Shown piece after piece: positions 1 to 9,618 of a stretch of 64,000 nucleotides of DNA. A program made the position numbers and the translations under genes. The stretch is from JBHIYN01 sp041984235 (GTDB taxonomy: Bacteria; Pseudomonadota; Gammaproteobacteria; Ga0077536). The notes below the pieces were generated by a model. That model worked only from the letters and a program-made list of their open reading frames with translations, was not told where the DNA came from and ran no database searches. Position 1 is the stretch's first letter, and the number at the start of each line of letters is the position of its first letter. The stretch lies in contig JBHIYN010000005.1 of the NCBI GenBank assembly GCA_041984235.1, positions 62,001 through 126,000 of the forward strand, given 5' to 3'.

Positions 1-72
1 AGGCCAGGAGGGAATCGAACCCCCAACCTGCGGTTTTGGAGACCGCCGCTCTGCCAATTGAGCTACTGGCCT
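1..72 (-). tRNA. trpT: tRNA-Trp (anticodon CCA)
   Basis: The minus strand folds as a complete cloverleaf. The acceptor arm AGGCCAG pairs with CTGGCCT, the D-loop region reads AGCTCAATTGGCAGAGC, and the anticodon loop CTCCAAA carries anticodon CCA. The T-arm contains GGTTCGATTCC. Any encoded CCA end would lie left of position 1 and is not visible. It follows tuf by 40 bases in the same direction, as trpT follows tufB in enterobacteria; secE would be expected next. Confidence 0.95.
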
Positions 73-97
73 GTATCGACTTACTCAGTTAAAGAGC

Positions 98-111
98 CGG
101 CTGCGCAGCCG
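98..111 (-). terminator. small hairpin between tuf and tRNA-Trp
   Basis: The palindrome CGGCTGCGCAGCCG starts two bases after the tuf stop codon. It can form a five-base stem with a four-base loop, followed by CTCTTTAA rather than a real U tract. It may be a partial attenuator or an RNA-processing signal ahead of tRNA-Trp. It is too weak to call a full terminator. Confidence 0.3.
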
Positions 112-112
112 A

Positions 113-1303
<1,191 letters not shown>

Positions 1304-1379
1304 GTTCGAGTCTCTCCCAAAAAGTACTTACTGACGTTCTCTGAAGACGCGGATTCGCTGTTCCGCCCTGCCCTTTAAA

Positions 1380-1455
<76 letters not shown>

Positions 1456-1579
1456 CCTGTCACGAACGAGGAGCCGTCGCGGGCGACCGATCGGCTGTTG
1501 GAGCGGGCGGTCCGATGGCGCGGCGCCGGTTACGGTGGTTTCTCATGTGTCGCGACTCGTCGTCATCGGCCTGTCTGTG

Positions 1580-1653
<74 letters not shown>

Positions 1654-1701
1654 CTGCTGTTTAAGTGGACTGTCCCGGTTACCCCAACACTGCATGCTGC
1701 C

Positions 1702-1786
1702 TGGTGGAGGGGGTAGGATTCGAACCTACGAAGGCTGAGCCGGCAGATTTACAGTCTGCTCCCGTTGACCGCTTGGGTACCCCTCC
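1702..1786 (-). tRNA. tyrU: tRNA-Tyr (anticodon GTA)
   Basis: Class II tRNA of 85 bases with a long variable arm, on the minus strand. Acceptor GGAGGGG pairs with CCCCTCC, the anticodon stem GCAGA/TCTGC encloses the loop CTGTAAA with anticodon GTA, and CCA is encoded. It is the first gene of the operon and starts 16 bases after the -10 element of the promoter at 1803-1831. Confidence 0.96.
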
Positions 1787-1802
1787 AAAACGGTAGCCGG
1801 AA

Positions 1803-1831
1803 ATTGTCGAAATTTTTGCTACTTATGTCAA
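1803..1831 (-). promoter_or_regulatory. Sigma-70 promoter of the tRNA-tuf operon
   Basis: On the minus strand a perfect -35 TTGACA (1826-1831) is followed by a 17-base spacer and a -10 GACAAT (1803-1808, four of six consensus bases). The expected start region TTCCGGC is GC-rich, like the discriminators of stringently controlled stable-RNA promoters. The mature tRNA-Tyr end is 16 bases further on. The element sits immediately beyond the stop codon of tsaC at 1837. Confidence 0.78.
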
Positions 1832-1836
1832 CACGT

Positions 1837-2442
1837 TCAGGGCCGTAAAACCTCGCCGGTGAGCCCGTCCCGGATCCGGGACGGGCGCCGCTCGCTGCCG
1901 AGGCGGCCGGCCAGGTAGACGTCCACCCCCGCCCCGAAATAGCGCCTGGCCGCCAGCAGCGTGCGCGCCGGCGGGCGCCCGTGGGGGTTCGCGCTGGTCG
2001 AGATCAGCGGCCCCGTGCACCGGCATAGTGCAGCCGCCTGGGCATGTCCCGTAACCCGTACCGCGATGCCAGCGGCCCGGTTCTGCAGCCAGGGCGGTGC
2101 GCCCGGCGCAGCGGGCACGATCCAGGTATTGGGTCCCGGCCACGAGGCCAGGATCTCCTCGCGCAGCGGCACCTCGAGGCTGACCAGGCCCGCGAGCTGG
2201 CCGGCGTCGGCGGCGATCACGAGGAAGCGCTGCGCGCGGCCCCGGCCCTTGAGGGCGGCGACCCGGGCGCACGCCCGGGCGTCGCCGGCCAGCGCGGCGA
2301 GGCCGATCACCGCCTCGGTCGGGTGCGCGACGACCCCGCCCGCCGTGAGCGCATGGCTCGCCGCGAGCAGCAGCCAGGGCACCGCGCCGCTACCCTCTCG
2401 CGGCCACCGGCGCGTCCCTGCCGGCTTCCCGGGAACGCTCAT
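1837..2442 (-). CDS. tsaC: Threonylcarbamoyl-AMP synthase TsaC
   Basis: YrdC/Sua5-fold enzyme that makes L-threonylcarbamoyladenylate from Thr, bicarbonate and ATP, the first step of t6A37 tRNA modification. Family signatures are AHPTEAVIGL near the N-terminus, LKGRGRAQRFLVI, WPGPNTWI, STSAN and the C-terminal PSRIRDGLTGEVLR, all as in the short TsaC form. I chose the ATG at 2442 (201 residues), preceded by AAAGG; a TTG five codons upstream is open but has no ribosome-binding site. It follows topA by 41 bases and is probably the last gene of the dprA-smg-topA-tsaC group. Confidence 0.93.
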   Translation of the reverse strand: MSVPGKPAGTRRWPREGSGAVPWLLLAASHALTAGGVVAHPTEAVIGLAALAGDARACARVAALKGRGRAQRFLVIAADAGQLAGLVSLEVPLREEILASWPGPNTWIVPAAPGAPPWLQNRAAGIAVRVTGHAQAAALCRCTGPLISTSANPHGRPPARTLLAARRYFGAGVDVYLAGRLGSERRPSRIRDGLTGEVLRP

Positions 2443-2483
2443 AATCCTTTGATTCAAAAAAGATTACTGGAGCGCAGGGGATC

Positions 2484-4796
2484 TCAGGATTTCTTCGCGC
2501 GGCCGCCGCGGCGTCCGCCCCGCTTGGCCGGAGCCGCTTCCAGCAGGGCCTGGCACTGCTCCAGGCTGAGGCTGGCGGGGTCGGTGTCTTTCGGCACCCG
2601 CGCATTCTTGTTGCCGTCGGTCACGTAGGGTCCGTAACGCCCGTTCAGCACCTTGATGCCTGCGTCGTCGAAGATCTTGATCTGCTTGGCCGCGTCGGCC
2701 TTCTTCTTCTCCTCGACCAGCTCGATGGCGCGCTCCAGCGTGACGGTGTAGGGGTCGTCGTCCTTGCCCAGGCTGACGAACTTGTCGGCATACCGCACGT
2801 AGGGCCCGAAACGGCCGATGTTGACCGTCAGCGGTACGCCGTCGGGGGTTTCGCCGAGCTCGCGCGGCAGCTTGGTCAGCTCCAGCGCCTCCTCCAGCGT
2901 GATGCTGTCCATGCGCTGGCCGGCGCGCAGGCCGTAGAAGCTGGGTTTCTCCTCGTCCTCGACCGAGCCGATGATGACGTAGGGCCCGTAACGGCCCATG
3001 CGCACCGCGACCGGCTTGCCGCTCTTGGGATCAGTGCCCAGCTCGCGCGCCTGGTTCGCCTCCTGGCGCGTGACGTTCTCCTCCTTGTCTTTCACGGTCG
3101 CCGCGAACGGCTCCCAGAAATCGCGCAGCAGGGGCACCCAGTCCCGCTCGCCGCGCGAGACCGCGTCGAGATCGTCCTCGAGGCGGGCGGTGAACTCGTA
3201 GTCGACGTAGCTCGAGAAATGATTGGTCAGGAAGGCGTTCACGATGCGCCCGATGTCGGTCGGCTGGAACCGCTTCTTGTCGATTTCCACGTACTCGCGC
3301 TGCAGCAGCGTCGAGATGATCGAGGCGTAGGTCGACGGCCGGCCGATGCCGAACTCCTCCAGCGTCTTGACCAGGCTGGCCTCGGTGTAGCGCGGCGGCG
3401 GCTCGGTGAAGTGCTGCTCGTTGCGGATCGCATCCAGTGCGATCTTCTGGCCACTCTCGAGCGGCGGCAGGGCCTTGTCTTCCTGTTCGGGGGCGTCGGA
3501 GCCTTCCAGGTAGACGGTCATGAAGCCGGGCTCGGTGATGGTCGAGCCGGTGGCGCGGAAGGTGCCGGCGTCACCCGCGGCGAGGTCGGCGGACACGGTA
3601 TCGATGGTGGCATGGATCATCTGGCAGGCGACGGTGCGCTTCCAGATGAGATCGTAGAGCTTGAACTGCTCGTCGCTCAGCTTCGACTTGATCTCCGCGG
3701 GCACCAGGGCGCACGACGTCGGCCGTATCGCCTCGTGCGCCTCCTGCGCGTTCTTCGACTTGGTCTTGAACACGCGAACGCTCTTCGGCACCTGGTCCTT
3801 GCCGTACTTCTCGGCGATGAAGCCGCGCAGCTCGTCGATCGCTTCCTGGGCCAGGTTGAGCGAGTCGGTACGCATGTAGGTGATCAGGCCCACGGTGCCC
3901 TGGCCGACGTCGATACCTTCGTAGAGCTGCTGGGCGACGCGCATCGCGCGCTGCGCGGTGAAGCCGAGCTTGCGCACCGCCTCCTGCTGCAGCGTCGAGG
4001 TGATGAACGGTGGCGCCGGGTTGCGCTTGCGCTGCTTCTTCTCGACCTTGGCCACGACCAGCTCGCCGCCGGCGGCGGCCAGCAGGCGCTCGCGGATCTC
4101 CGCCGCCTGCTCCTCGTTGGTGACCGTGAACTGCTTGACCTTCTCGCCGGCGTACTCGTTCAGCCGCGCCACGAACGCGGCCTTGCCCGATTTCAGGTCG
4201 GCCTCGATGGTCCAGTACTCGCGCGGCTTGAACTTCTCGATCTCCTCCTCGCGCTCGCAGATCAGGCGCAGCGCCGGGCTCTGCACGCGGCCCGCGGACA
4301 GGCCGCGCTTGATCTTCTTCCACAGCAGCGGGGACAGGTTGAAGCCCACCAGGTAGTCCAGCGCACGGCGCGCCTGCTGCGCGTTGACCAGGTCCATGGA
4401 AACGTTGCGCGGCGCGGCGATCGCCTCCTTGATCGCGCGCTCGGTGATCTCGTGGAACACGACGCGGTAGACGTCCTTGTCGTCGAGCACCTTGCGATCG
4501 CGCAGCAGCTCGACCAGGTGCCACGATATGGCCTCGCCCTCGCGGTCGAGGTCGGTCGCGAGGTAGAGCGCGTCGGCCTTCTTCATCGCCTTGGCAATCG
4601 CCTCGACGTACTTGGAGTTCCGGTCGATGACCTCGTACTTCATGCTGAAGTCGTGCTCCGGGTCGACCGCGCCCTCCTTGGGCAGCAGATCGCGCACGTG
4701 CCCGTAGGACGCCAGGACCTCGTAGTCCTTGCCCAGGTACTTCTTGATGGTGCTGGCTTTCGCCGGCGATTCAACGATGACTAGATTGCTTGCCAT
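2484..4796 (-). CDS. topA: DNA topoisomerase I (type IA)
   Basis: Relaxes negative supercoils through a transient 5'-phosphotyrosine link. The Toprim domain starts at residue 4 (VIVESPAKA, with catalytic Glu9), and the active-site Tyr is about residue 307 in LITYMRTDS. The last ~200 residues hold several topoisomerase C-terminal repeats (FGPYVRY- and YGPYV-type) and a basic tail GGRRGGRAKKS. There are no Cys4 zinc ribbons, so it is shorter (770 residues) than the 865-residue E. coli enzyme. It lies between smg and tsaC in the usual gammaproteobacterial order. Confidence 0.98.
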   Translation of the reverse strand: MASNLVIVESPAKASTIKKYLGKDYEVLASYGHVRDLLPKEGAVDPEHDFSMKYEVIDRNSKYVEAIAKAMKKADALYLATDLDREGEAISWHLVELLRDRKVLDDKDVYRVVFHEITERAIKEAIAAPRNVSMDLVNAQQARRALDYLVGFNLSPLLWKKIKRGLSAGRVQSPALRLICEREEEIEKFKPREYWTIEADLKSGKAAFVARLNEYAGEKVKQFTVTNEEQAAEIRERLLAAAGGELVVAKVEKKQRKRNPAPPFITSTLQQEAVRKLGFTAQRAMRVAQQLYEGIDVGQGTVGLITYMRTDSLNLAQEAIDELRGFIAEKYGKDQVPKSVRVFKTKSKNAQEAHEAIRPTSCALVPAEIKSKLSDEQFKLYDLIWKRTVACQMIHATIDTVSADLAAGDAGTFRATGSTITEPGFMTVYLEGSDAPEQEDKALPPLESGQKIALDAIRNEQHFTEPPPRYTEASLVKTLEEFGIGRPSTYASIISTLLQREYVEIDKKRFQPTDIGRIVNAFLTNHFSSYVDYEFTARLEDDLDAVSRGERDWVPLLRDFWEPFAATVKDKEENVTRQEANQARELGTDPKSGKPVAVRMGRYGPYVIIGSVEDEEKPSFYGLRAGQRMDSITLEEALELTKLPRELGETPDGVPLTVNIGRFGPYVRYADKFVSLGKDDDPYTVTLERAIELVEEKKKADAAKQIKIFDDAGIKVLNGRYGPYVTDGNKNARVPKDTDPASLSLEQCQALLEAAPAKRGGRRGGRAKKS

Positions 4797-4868
4797 GTGC
4801 GTTCGGGTGATTCGCTGCGCAGCGCGGCTGCGCGGGCTGGTGGCGAGAGCGCGGCGCGCCCTCGCGGG

Positions 4869-5348
4869 TCAGTGCAGGTTCCCGTACAGCTCGTCCATCA
4901 CCAGGTCTTCCATCCACACGAAGGCCTGCTCCTGGCCGGGCTGGTTGAACAGGACCATGAGAATGATCCACTTGAGCTGTCCGATGTCGATTTCGTCGGT
5001 TTCCAGTGCCAGCACGCGGTCGATGACGAGCTCCCGGCTGGTCCCGTCGAGGACCCCGGATTGCTCGAGGAAATGCAGGAATCCGCGACTTTCGAGATCG
5101 AGCCTGCCCTGTTCCTCGGCCGTGTAGATGCGCATCGAGGTCTGTGCCGCGCTCGGCAGACCGTCGGACTGTTCGCGGTTGACGGCCAGCTCCTGCAGCC
5201 AGTCGAAGGCCTTGGAGACCTGCAGCGCCTCGAAGCCGGCCTCGCGCAGTTCGACCTTGAGACGGTCCTGGTCGGCATCGAGTTCCAGCTCGTCGTCGAT
5301 GTAATGCTCGAACAGGTAAATAAGGATGTCGATGACGGTCTGTTTCAT
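4869..5348 (-). CDS. smg: Smg family protein (DUF494)
   Basis: A 159-residue protein matching the Smg/DUF494 family from its N-terminus (MKQTVIDILIYLFEHYID) through a C-terminal segment ending LVMDELYGNLH. It is acidic and has no signal peptide or membrane segment, so it is cytosolic. The molecular function is not established. Its place between dprA and topA is the conserved dprA-smg order, which is why I use the name smg. No distinct ribosome-binding site is visible before the ATG. Confidence 0.9.
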   Translation of the reverse strand: MKQTVIDILIYLFEHYIDDELELDADQDRLKVELREAGFEALQVSKAFDWLQELAVNREQSDGLPSAAQTSMRIYTAEEQGRLDLESRGFLHFLEQSGVLDGTSRELVIDRVLALETDEIDIGQLKWIILMVLFNQPGQEQAFVWMEDLVMDELYGNLH

Positions 5349-5441
5349 GAGTGGGCAGTTTCGGCGTCACTTACCGGCGGCACACCCGTGGGGCGCGTCG
5401 TGGCGTGGCGGTGCGGGGATTTTCTCAAGCGCTGCGGGGGG

Positions 5442-6563
5442 TTAGCGGATGCGCACGTAGGTTCCGTTGGCCCGGCACTCGACCAGTCCGGCGAGCTCGA
5501 GCGGAGACAGCATGGAGCAAACCTCCTGGACCGTCAATCCGCTGCGGTGCACCAGACAATCGATGGTGACGGGCTCCCAGCCGCACGCTTCGAGCACCTC
5601 TCGGGCAGCCCCCGGCAACGCCTCGCCAGGCTCGCCCGCGCGCGCTCCCGTGGCCTGCGCGGGTGGCTTGCCGGACGCGGCGGCGGCGCCCAGCAGGTCC
5701 GGCATTTCCTCGGCAATGTCCTCGATCGAGGTGGTCAGCCGGGCCCCCTGGCGGATCAGCGCATGGCAGCCGGCAGCGAGCGGATTGTGGACGCTGCCCG
5801 GTACGGCGAACACCTCGCGGCCCTGTTCGAGGGCATGCAGCGCGGTCGAGATCGAACCGCTGCGCGTCGCCGCCTCGACCACCAGGGTAGCGCGCGCGAG
5901 ACCGGCGATGAGCCGGTTACGGCGCGGAAAGTGGTGTCTGAGCGGCGCGGCGCCGAGCGGGAATTCGGACACCAGCGCACCGCTGCGCTCGATGCTCGCA
6001 GCGAGTTCGAGATGGCGGCGCGGATAGACCCGGTCGATGCCGCAACCGAGTACGGCCAGGGTGGTGCCGCCGGCTGCCAGCGCGCCGCGGTGGGCGGCGC
6101 CGTCTATGCCGAGGGCGAGCCCGCTGCCGACCGCCACCCCGCGGCGGACCACCTCACCCGCCAGGTCAGCGGCGAACTCGCGCGCACTGCGCGTCGCGCG
6201 GCGTGCACCGACGATGGCGAGCTGGGCTGCGCGCAGGACGCTAAGCTCCCCGGCCACGAACAACAGCGGCGGCGGGGTCGGGATCTCGGCGAGTAACGGC
6301 GGGTAGGCGGGCTCACCATGTACGACCAGGTGATGGCGTTCGGCCTCCAGCCAGGCCAGGGCCGCCTCGGCGGCCGCCCAGCGCGGGGCCAGCCCACGGC
6401 GCCGCGCCTCGGCGGCCAGCGCCTCGGCCCACGCCTCGCGGCCCCCGGCACAGTCGTGCGCGCGACGCCTGGCGGTGGCAGCGAAGGCGGCCGGCTGCTG
6501 GTTGAGCGCGGCATGCCAGGCGAGCAGCGTCCGCTGCGCGGCGATGTCCAGTCCCTTGTCCAT
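5442..6563 (-). CDS. dprA: DNA-processing protein DprA/Smf
   Basis: Rossmann-fold protein that binds incoming single-stranded DNA and loads RecA during natural transformation. The core runs from about residue 60 to 290 and contains LAIVGARRAT, GSGLALGIDGAAHRGAL, GTTLAVLGCGID, VSEFPLG, FPRRNRLIAGLA and FAVPGSV, all standard for the family. The final ~60 residues form the C-terminal winged-helix domain. At 373 residues it has normal length. Presence of dprA alone does not prove competence, but the same window carries a type IV pilus locus. Confidence 0.97.
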   Translation of the reverse strand: MDKGLDIAAQRTLLAWHAALNQQPAAFAATARRRAHDCAGGREAWAEALAAEARRRGLAPRWAAAEAALAWLEAERHHLVVHGEPAYPPLLAEIPTPPPLLFVAGELSVLRAAQLAIVGARRATRSAREFAADLAGEVVRRGVAVGSGLALGIDGAAHRGALAAGGTTLAVLGCGIDRVYPRRHLELAASIERSGALVSEFPLGAAPLRHHFPRRNRLIAGLARATLVVEAATRSGSISTALHALEQGREVFAVPGSVHNPLAAGCHALIRQGARLTTSIEDIAEEMPDLLGAAAASGKPPAQATGARAGEPGEALPGAAREVLEACGWEPVTIDCLVHRSGLTVQEVCSMLSPLELAGLVECRANGTYVRIR

Positions 6564-6599
6564 CGACGCTCATGCTAAATCAGCGCCGCCGCGGATGCC

Positions 6600-6628
6600 A
6601 CGGCGCGCCCCGCCTCGGGGCGCGCCGT
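6600..6628 (-). terminator. 13-base-pair GC hairpin after the LysM gene
   Basis: A perfect inverted repeat (arms 6600-6612 and 6616-6628, three-base loop CCT) begins three bases after the LysM gene stop and lies before dprA. No U tract follows in either direction, so it is not a textbook intrinsic terminator. It may stop or pause polymerase, or protect the upstream transcript end. Confidence 0.45.
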
Positions 6629-6631
6629 CGT

Positions 6632-7819
6632 TCAGGGGTTACGCACGTTGTCGTTGACGTGCACCGGCCGCTGCGTGTTCATCACCAGGCCGTAGCTGAC
6701 GTTGTCGAAGGTGCGGAACACCATCAGCTCACCGGCCCGTTCCTCGGGCAGGCGCACCTGCACCGAAGAGCCGCCGGCGACCGGGGTACCGACGAAATCG
6801 CGCAGCGCGCGATCGGCGGCGCGCACGTCGTTGATGACGGCCGCCACCATGCGGCCGACCGGATTCGGTTGCTCCTGCTCGGCGCGCAGCATGGCCTGGT
6901 CGCGCTCGCGCGCGGCGATGTCGCTGCCAATCACGTCCTCGATGACCTCGCCGTCCTGGTAGATTGCCAGCACGTGGCCCGGCTCGATGCCGTCGGCCAC
7001 GCCGCGGTTGAGCACCACCACCTGGTGCTGACCGACCTGCGCGACGCCGTTCAGCACCGAGACGATCTTGCCGGTGACCGCACCGTCGGGGGCGTGCGGA
7101 ATGAACTCGGGGATCTCGTCGCGCTGCTGCGGCATCAGGCGATCACCCTTGAGAATTTCCTTGTTCGCCTTGATCACGTGAACGGTCGCCGGATCGCCGA
7201 ACTTCTCGGCCACGCCGTCGCCGACGTGCTCGGCTTCGTAGCCCAGCACCTCGCGGGTGTCCGGGTCGAGGTAGGCGGCACCCTCGCGGAAGATCGAGAA
7301 CTTGTTGGTTGCCGGCTGGCCCAGTCCGCGCACGTAGACGCGGTGTCCGGTGCCGAACGCCAGGTGCTCGTCCTGGCTGCCGACGATGTAGGCGGCGGCG
7401 GCCAGCTCGTCCCGGCCTACCACGCGCGGCCGCGAGAGGAATTGCTGGATGGCATCGAGCGGGATCGGCTGAATGGCGTCGTCATGCCGCGTCTCGCGCA
7501 CCGTGGGCGAGAGCTTGACGTTGCGGCTGCCGAGGCGGGCGCCATCGGCCAGCCCCAGCACCGGGCGGCCATCGACGTAGCGCAGCGCGATGACGTCACC
7601 CGGGTAGATCAGGTGCGGATTCGCGATTTGCGGGTTCGCTTCCCAGATGTCCGGCCACTGCCAGGGGCGCGCCAGGAAACGCCCGGCGATGTCCCACAGC
7701 GTATCGCCCCGGACCACGGTGTAGGCGTCCGGATGGTCGCCGCGCAGTTCGATCTCGTCGGCGCCGGCGGCGGCGACGATCAGCAGCGCCCCAAGAAAAA
7801 TAGCAATTTTTCTCGACAT
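6632..7819 (-). CDS. LysM-domain exported protein
   Basis: A signal peptide (SRKIAIFLGALLIVAAAGA) is followed by one LysM domain at about residues 33-80 (YTVVRGDTLWDIAGRFL ... IYPGDVIAL), which binds peptidoglycan. The remaining ~300 residues resemble the C-terminal part of LysM proteins encoded next to dprA in many Proteobacteria; no catalytic motif is visible. I chose the ATG at 7819 because it directly precedes the signal peptide and has AAGAG upstream; an ATG seven codons earlier is less likely. It is divergent from def across 165 bases. Function beyond wall binding is unknown. Confidence 0.88.
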   Translation of the reverse strand: MSRKIAIFLGALLIVAAAGADEIELRGDHPDAYTVVRGDTLWDIAGRFLARPWQWPDIWEANPQIANPHLIYPGDVIALRYVDGRPVLGLADGARLGSRNVKLSPTVRETRHDDAIQPIPLDAIQQFLSRPRVVGRDELAAAAYIVGSQDEHLAFGTGHRVYVRGLGQPATNKFSIFREGAAYLDPDTREVLGYEAEHVGDGVAEKFGDPATVHVIKANKEILKGDRLMPQQRDEIPEFIPHAPDGAVTGKIVSVLNGVAQVGQHQVVVLNRGVADGIEPGHVLAIYQDGEVIEDVIGSDIAARERDQAMLRAEQEQPNPVGRMVAAVINDVRAADRALRDFVGTPVAGGSSVQVRLPEERAGELMVFRTFDNVSYGLVMNTQRPVHVNDNVRNP

Positions 7820-7923
7820 GTCAGTACTCTTACGTGGCATCTTTAATGTAGTTTAGCAGAACGTCGACAAAAAGAAACTGCCTGCGAAGTGCCGCCGACA
7901 ACCGCCGTTCTCAGGGAATCTTG

Positions 7924-7952
7924 TTGAGCAATCAGTGTCTTATGAGTATTCT
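7924..7952 (+). promoter_or_regulatory. Candidate sigma-70 promoter for def
   Basis: TTGAGC (7924-7929), a 17-base spacer and TATTCT (7947-7952) lie 32 bases before the def start codon, each element matching four of six consensus bases. This is the only reasonable pair in the divergent 7820-7984 interval in this direction, which is clearly more AT-rich than its surroundings. Confidence 0.4.
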
Positions 7953-7984
7953 CGCGGCAAACTAACAGGACACGCCCGTCGACC

Positions 7985-8488
7985 ATGGCCCTGCGAACCA
8001 TTCTCCACCACCCCGATCCGCGCCTGCGCATCAAGGCCGCGCCGGTGACCGATTTCGACAGCGCCCTCGCTACGCTCGTCGACGACATGTTCGAGACCAT
8101 GTACGCAGCACCCGGGATCGGGCTGGCCGCGACCCAGATCGACGTCCACCAGCGGGTCATCGTGATCGACGTCTCGGCTGAGCGCAGCGCGCCCGTGCAC
8201 CTGGTCAACCCGGTCATCCTGAGCCGCGACGGCGAGGAGGAAATGGAGGAGGGCTGCCTCTCCGTACCCGGGATCTTCGAAACCGTGCGCCGCGCCGACC
8301 GCGTCCGGGTGCGCGCCCAGGACCGCGACGGCGAGACCTTCGAACTGGACGCCGACGGTCTGCTCGCGGTGTGCATCCAGCACGAGATGGACCACCTCGA
8401 GGGCAAGCTGTTCGTCGACTACCTGTCCAATCTCAAGCAGGGCCGTATCCGCAAGAAGCTCGAGAAGGAGCAGCGCCTCGCCGTCTGA
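7985..8488 (+). CDS. def: Peptide deformylase
   Basis: Metalloenzyme that removes the N-formyl group from nascent proteins. All three motifs are present: GIGLAATQ (44-51), EGCLS (89-93) with metal ligand Cys91, and HEMDH (133-137) with ligands His133 and His137 and catalytic Glu134. The 167-residue length is normal. It begins the def-fmt-rsmB-trkA block, with fmt 129 bases downstream. Confidence 0.98.
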   Translation: MALRTILHHPDPRLRIKAAPVTDFDSALATLVDDMFETMYAAPGIGLAATQIDVHQRVIVIDVSAERSAPVHLVNPVILSRDGEEEMEEGCLSVPGIFETVRRADRVRVRAQDRDGETFELDADGLLAVCIQHEMDHLEGKLFVDYLSNLKQGRIRKKLEKEQRLAV

Positions 8489-8617
8489 GCGCAGCACCCC
8501 GACTCCGCTACCGCCGGCGCGGCGCCGCCCGCGCAACGTCCCGCTCTGCCGCCGTTTCCGCATGCGTCATCACACCGCTCTCCCCGCCCCCGCCGTCCGC
8601 GCACGGCTGTCCCGCGC

Positions 8618-9535
8618 GTGACCCGCTTGCGCACGGTCTTCGCCGGCACGCCCGAGTTCGCGGTGCCCAGCCTGGAGGCTGTGCTCGCGCGCGACGACAT
8701 CGAGCTGGTCGCGGTCTATACCCAGCCGGACCGGCCGGCCGGGCGCGGCCGTCGCCTGACGCCCTCGCCGGTCAAGGCGCGCGCCGCGCAGGCCGGCACC
8801 GAAGTCCTTCAGCCGCAGCGGTTCGCCGCGCCCGAAGTGGACGCTTTCGCGGCGCTCGGCGCCGACTTGCTGGTCGTCGCGGCCTACGGCCTGATCCTGC
8901 CGGCGGGCGTGCTGCAGGCGGTGCGCTACCCGCTCAACGTGCACGCTTCGCTGCTGCCGCGGTGGCGCGGCGCGGCCCCGATCCAGCGCGCCATCATGGC
9001 CGGCGACGCGGAGACCGGGATCAGCATCATGCGCGTCGTCGAGCGCCTCGACGCCGGGCCGGTGTGGCTGGAACAGCGCTGCCCGATCGACGTGCGCGAA
9101 ACCGGCGGCTCGTTACACGACAAGCTCGCTGCGCTGGGCGGCGTCGCGCTCGGTGCCGCGCTCGACGCGCTGGCCGCAGGCCGCATCCGGGAAACGCCAC
9201 AGGACGATGCCCTGGCGACCTACGCGGCGAAGATCGGTGCGGCCGACCAGCAGCTCGAGTGGGCCGACGATGCCGTTGCGCTGGAGCGCCGTATCCGCGC
9301 GCTGGCGCCGCGCCCCGGCGCGCGCTGCCGCCTGGGCGGCGTCGAGGTCAAGGTTCTCGCGGCGCGCGTCGCTAATCAGGCCGACCGCGTGTCGCCGGGC
9401 ACCGTGCAGGCGGACCCCGGCACGCTGCGCGTGGCGGCCGCCGACCGCTGGCTGGAGATCGAGACGCTGCAACCGGCCGGGCGCCAGCGCATGGACGCCG
9501 CGGCCTTCGTCAACGGCTACGGGCAGCAACTCTGA
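8618..9535 (+). CDS. fmt: Methionyl-tRNA formyltransferase
   Basis: Formylates the initiator Met-tRNA using 10-formyl-THF. The N-terminal domain opens with RTVFAGTPEFAVPSLEA; the folate-binding/catalytic signature SLLPRWRG is at 111-118, with His109 just before it, and GDAETGISIM follows. The C-terminal tRNA-binding domain ends near residue 300. The start is a GTG at 8618, which gives the usual family N-terminus; no strong ribosome-binding site is seen. Its stop (9533-9535) overlaps the apparent beginning of rsmB coding sequence. Confidence 0.97.
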   Translation: MTRLRTVFAGTPEFAVPSLEAVLARDDIELVAVYTQPDRPAGRGRRLTPSPVKARAAQAGTEVLQPQRFAAPEVDAFAALGADLLVVAAYGLILPAGVLQAVRYPLNVHASLLPRWRGAAPIQRAIMAGDAETGISIMRVVERLDAGPVWLEQRCPIDVRETGGSLHDKLAALGGVALGAALDALAAGRIRETPQDDALATYAAKIGAADQQLEWADDAVALERRIRALAPRPGARCRLGGVEVKVLAARVANQADRVSPGTVQADPGTLRVAAADRWLEIETLQPAGRQRMDAAAFVNGYGQQL

Positions 9536-9618
9536 ACACGCCGGCGGCGCATCCGCGGGCGGTCACGGCGCAAACCCTGAAAGCGGTCCTCTGTGACGGT
9601 CGCTCGCTGACCCGCGCC

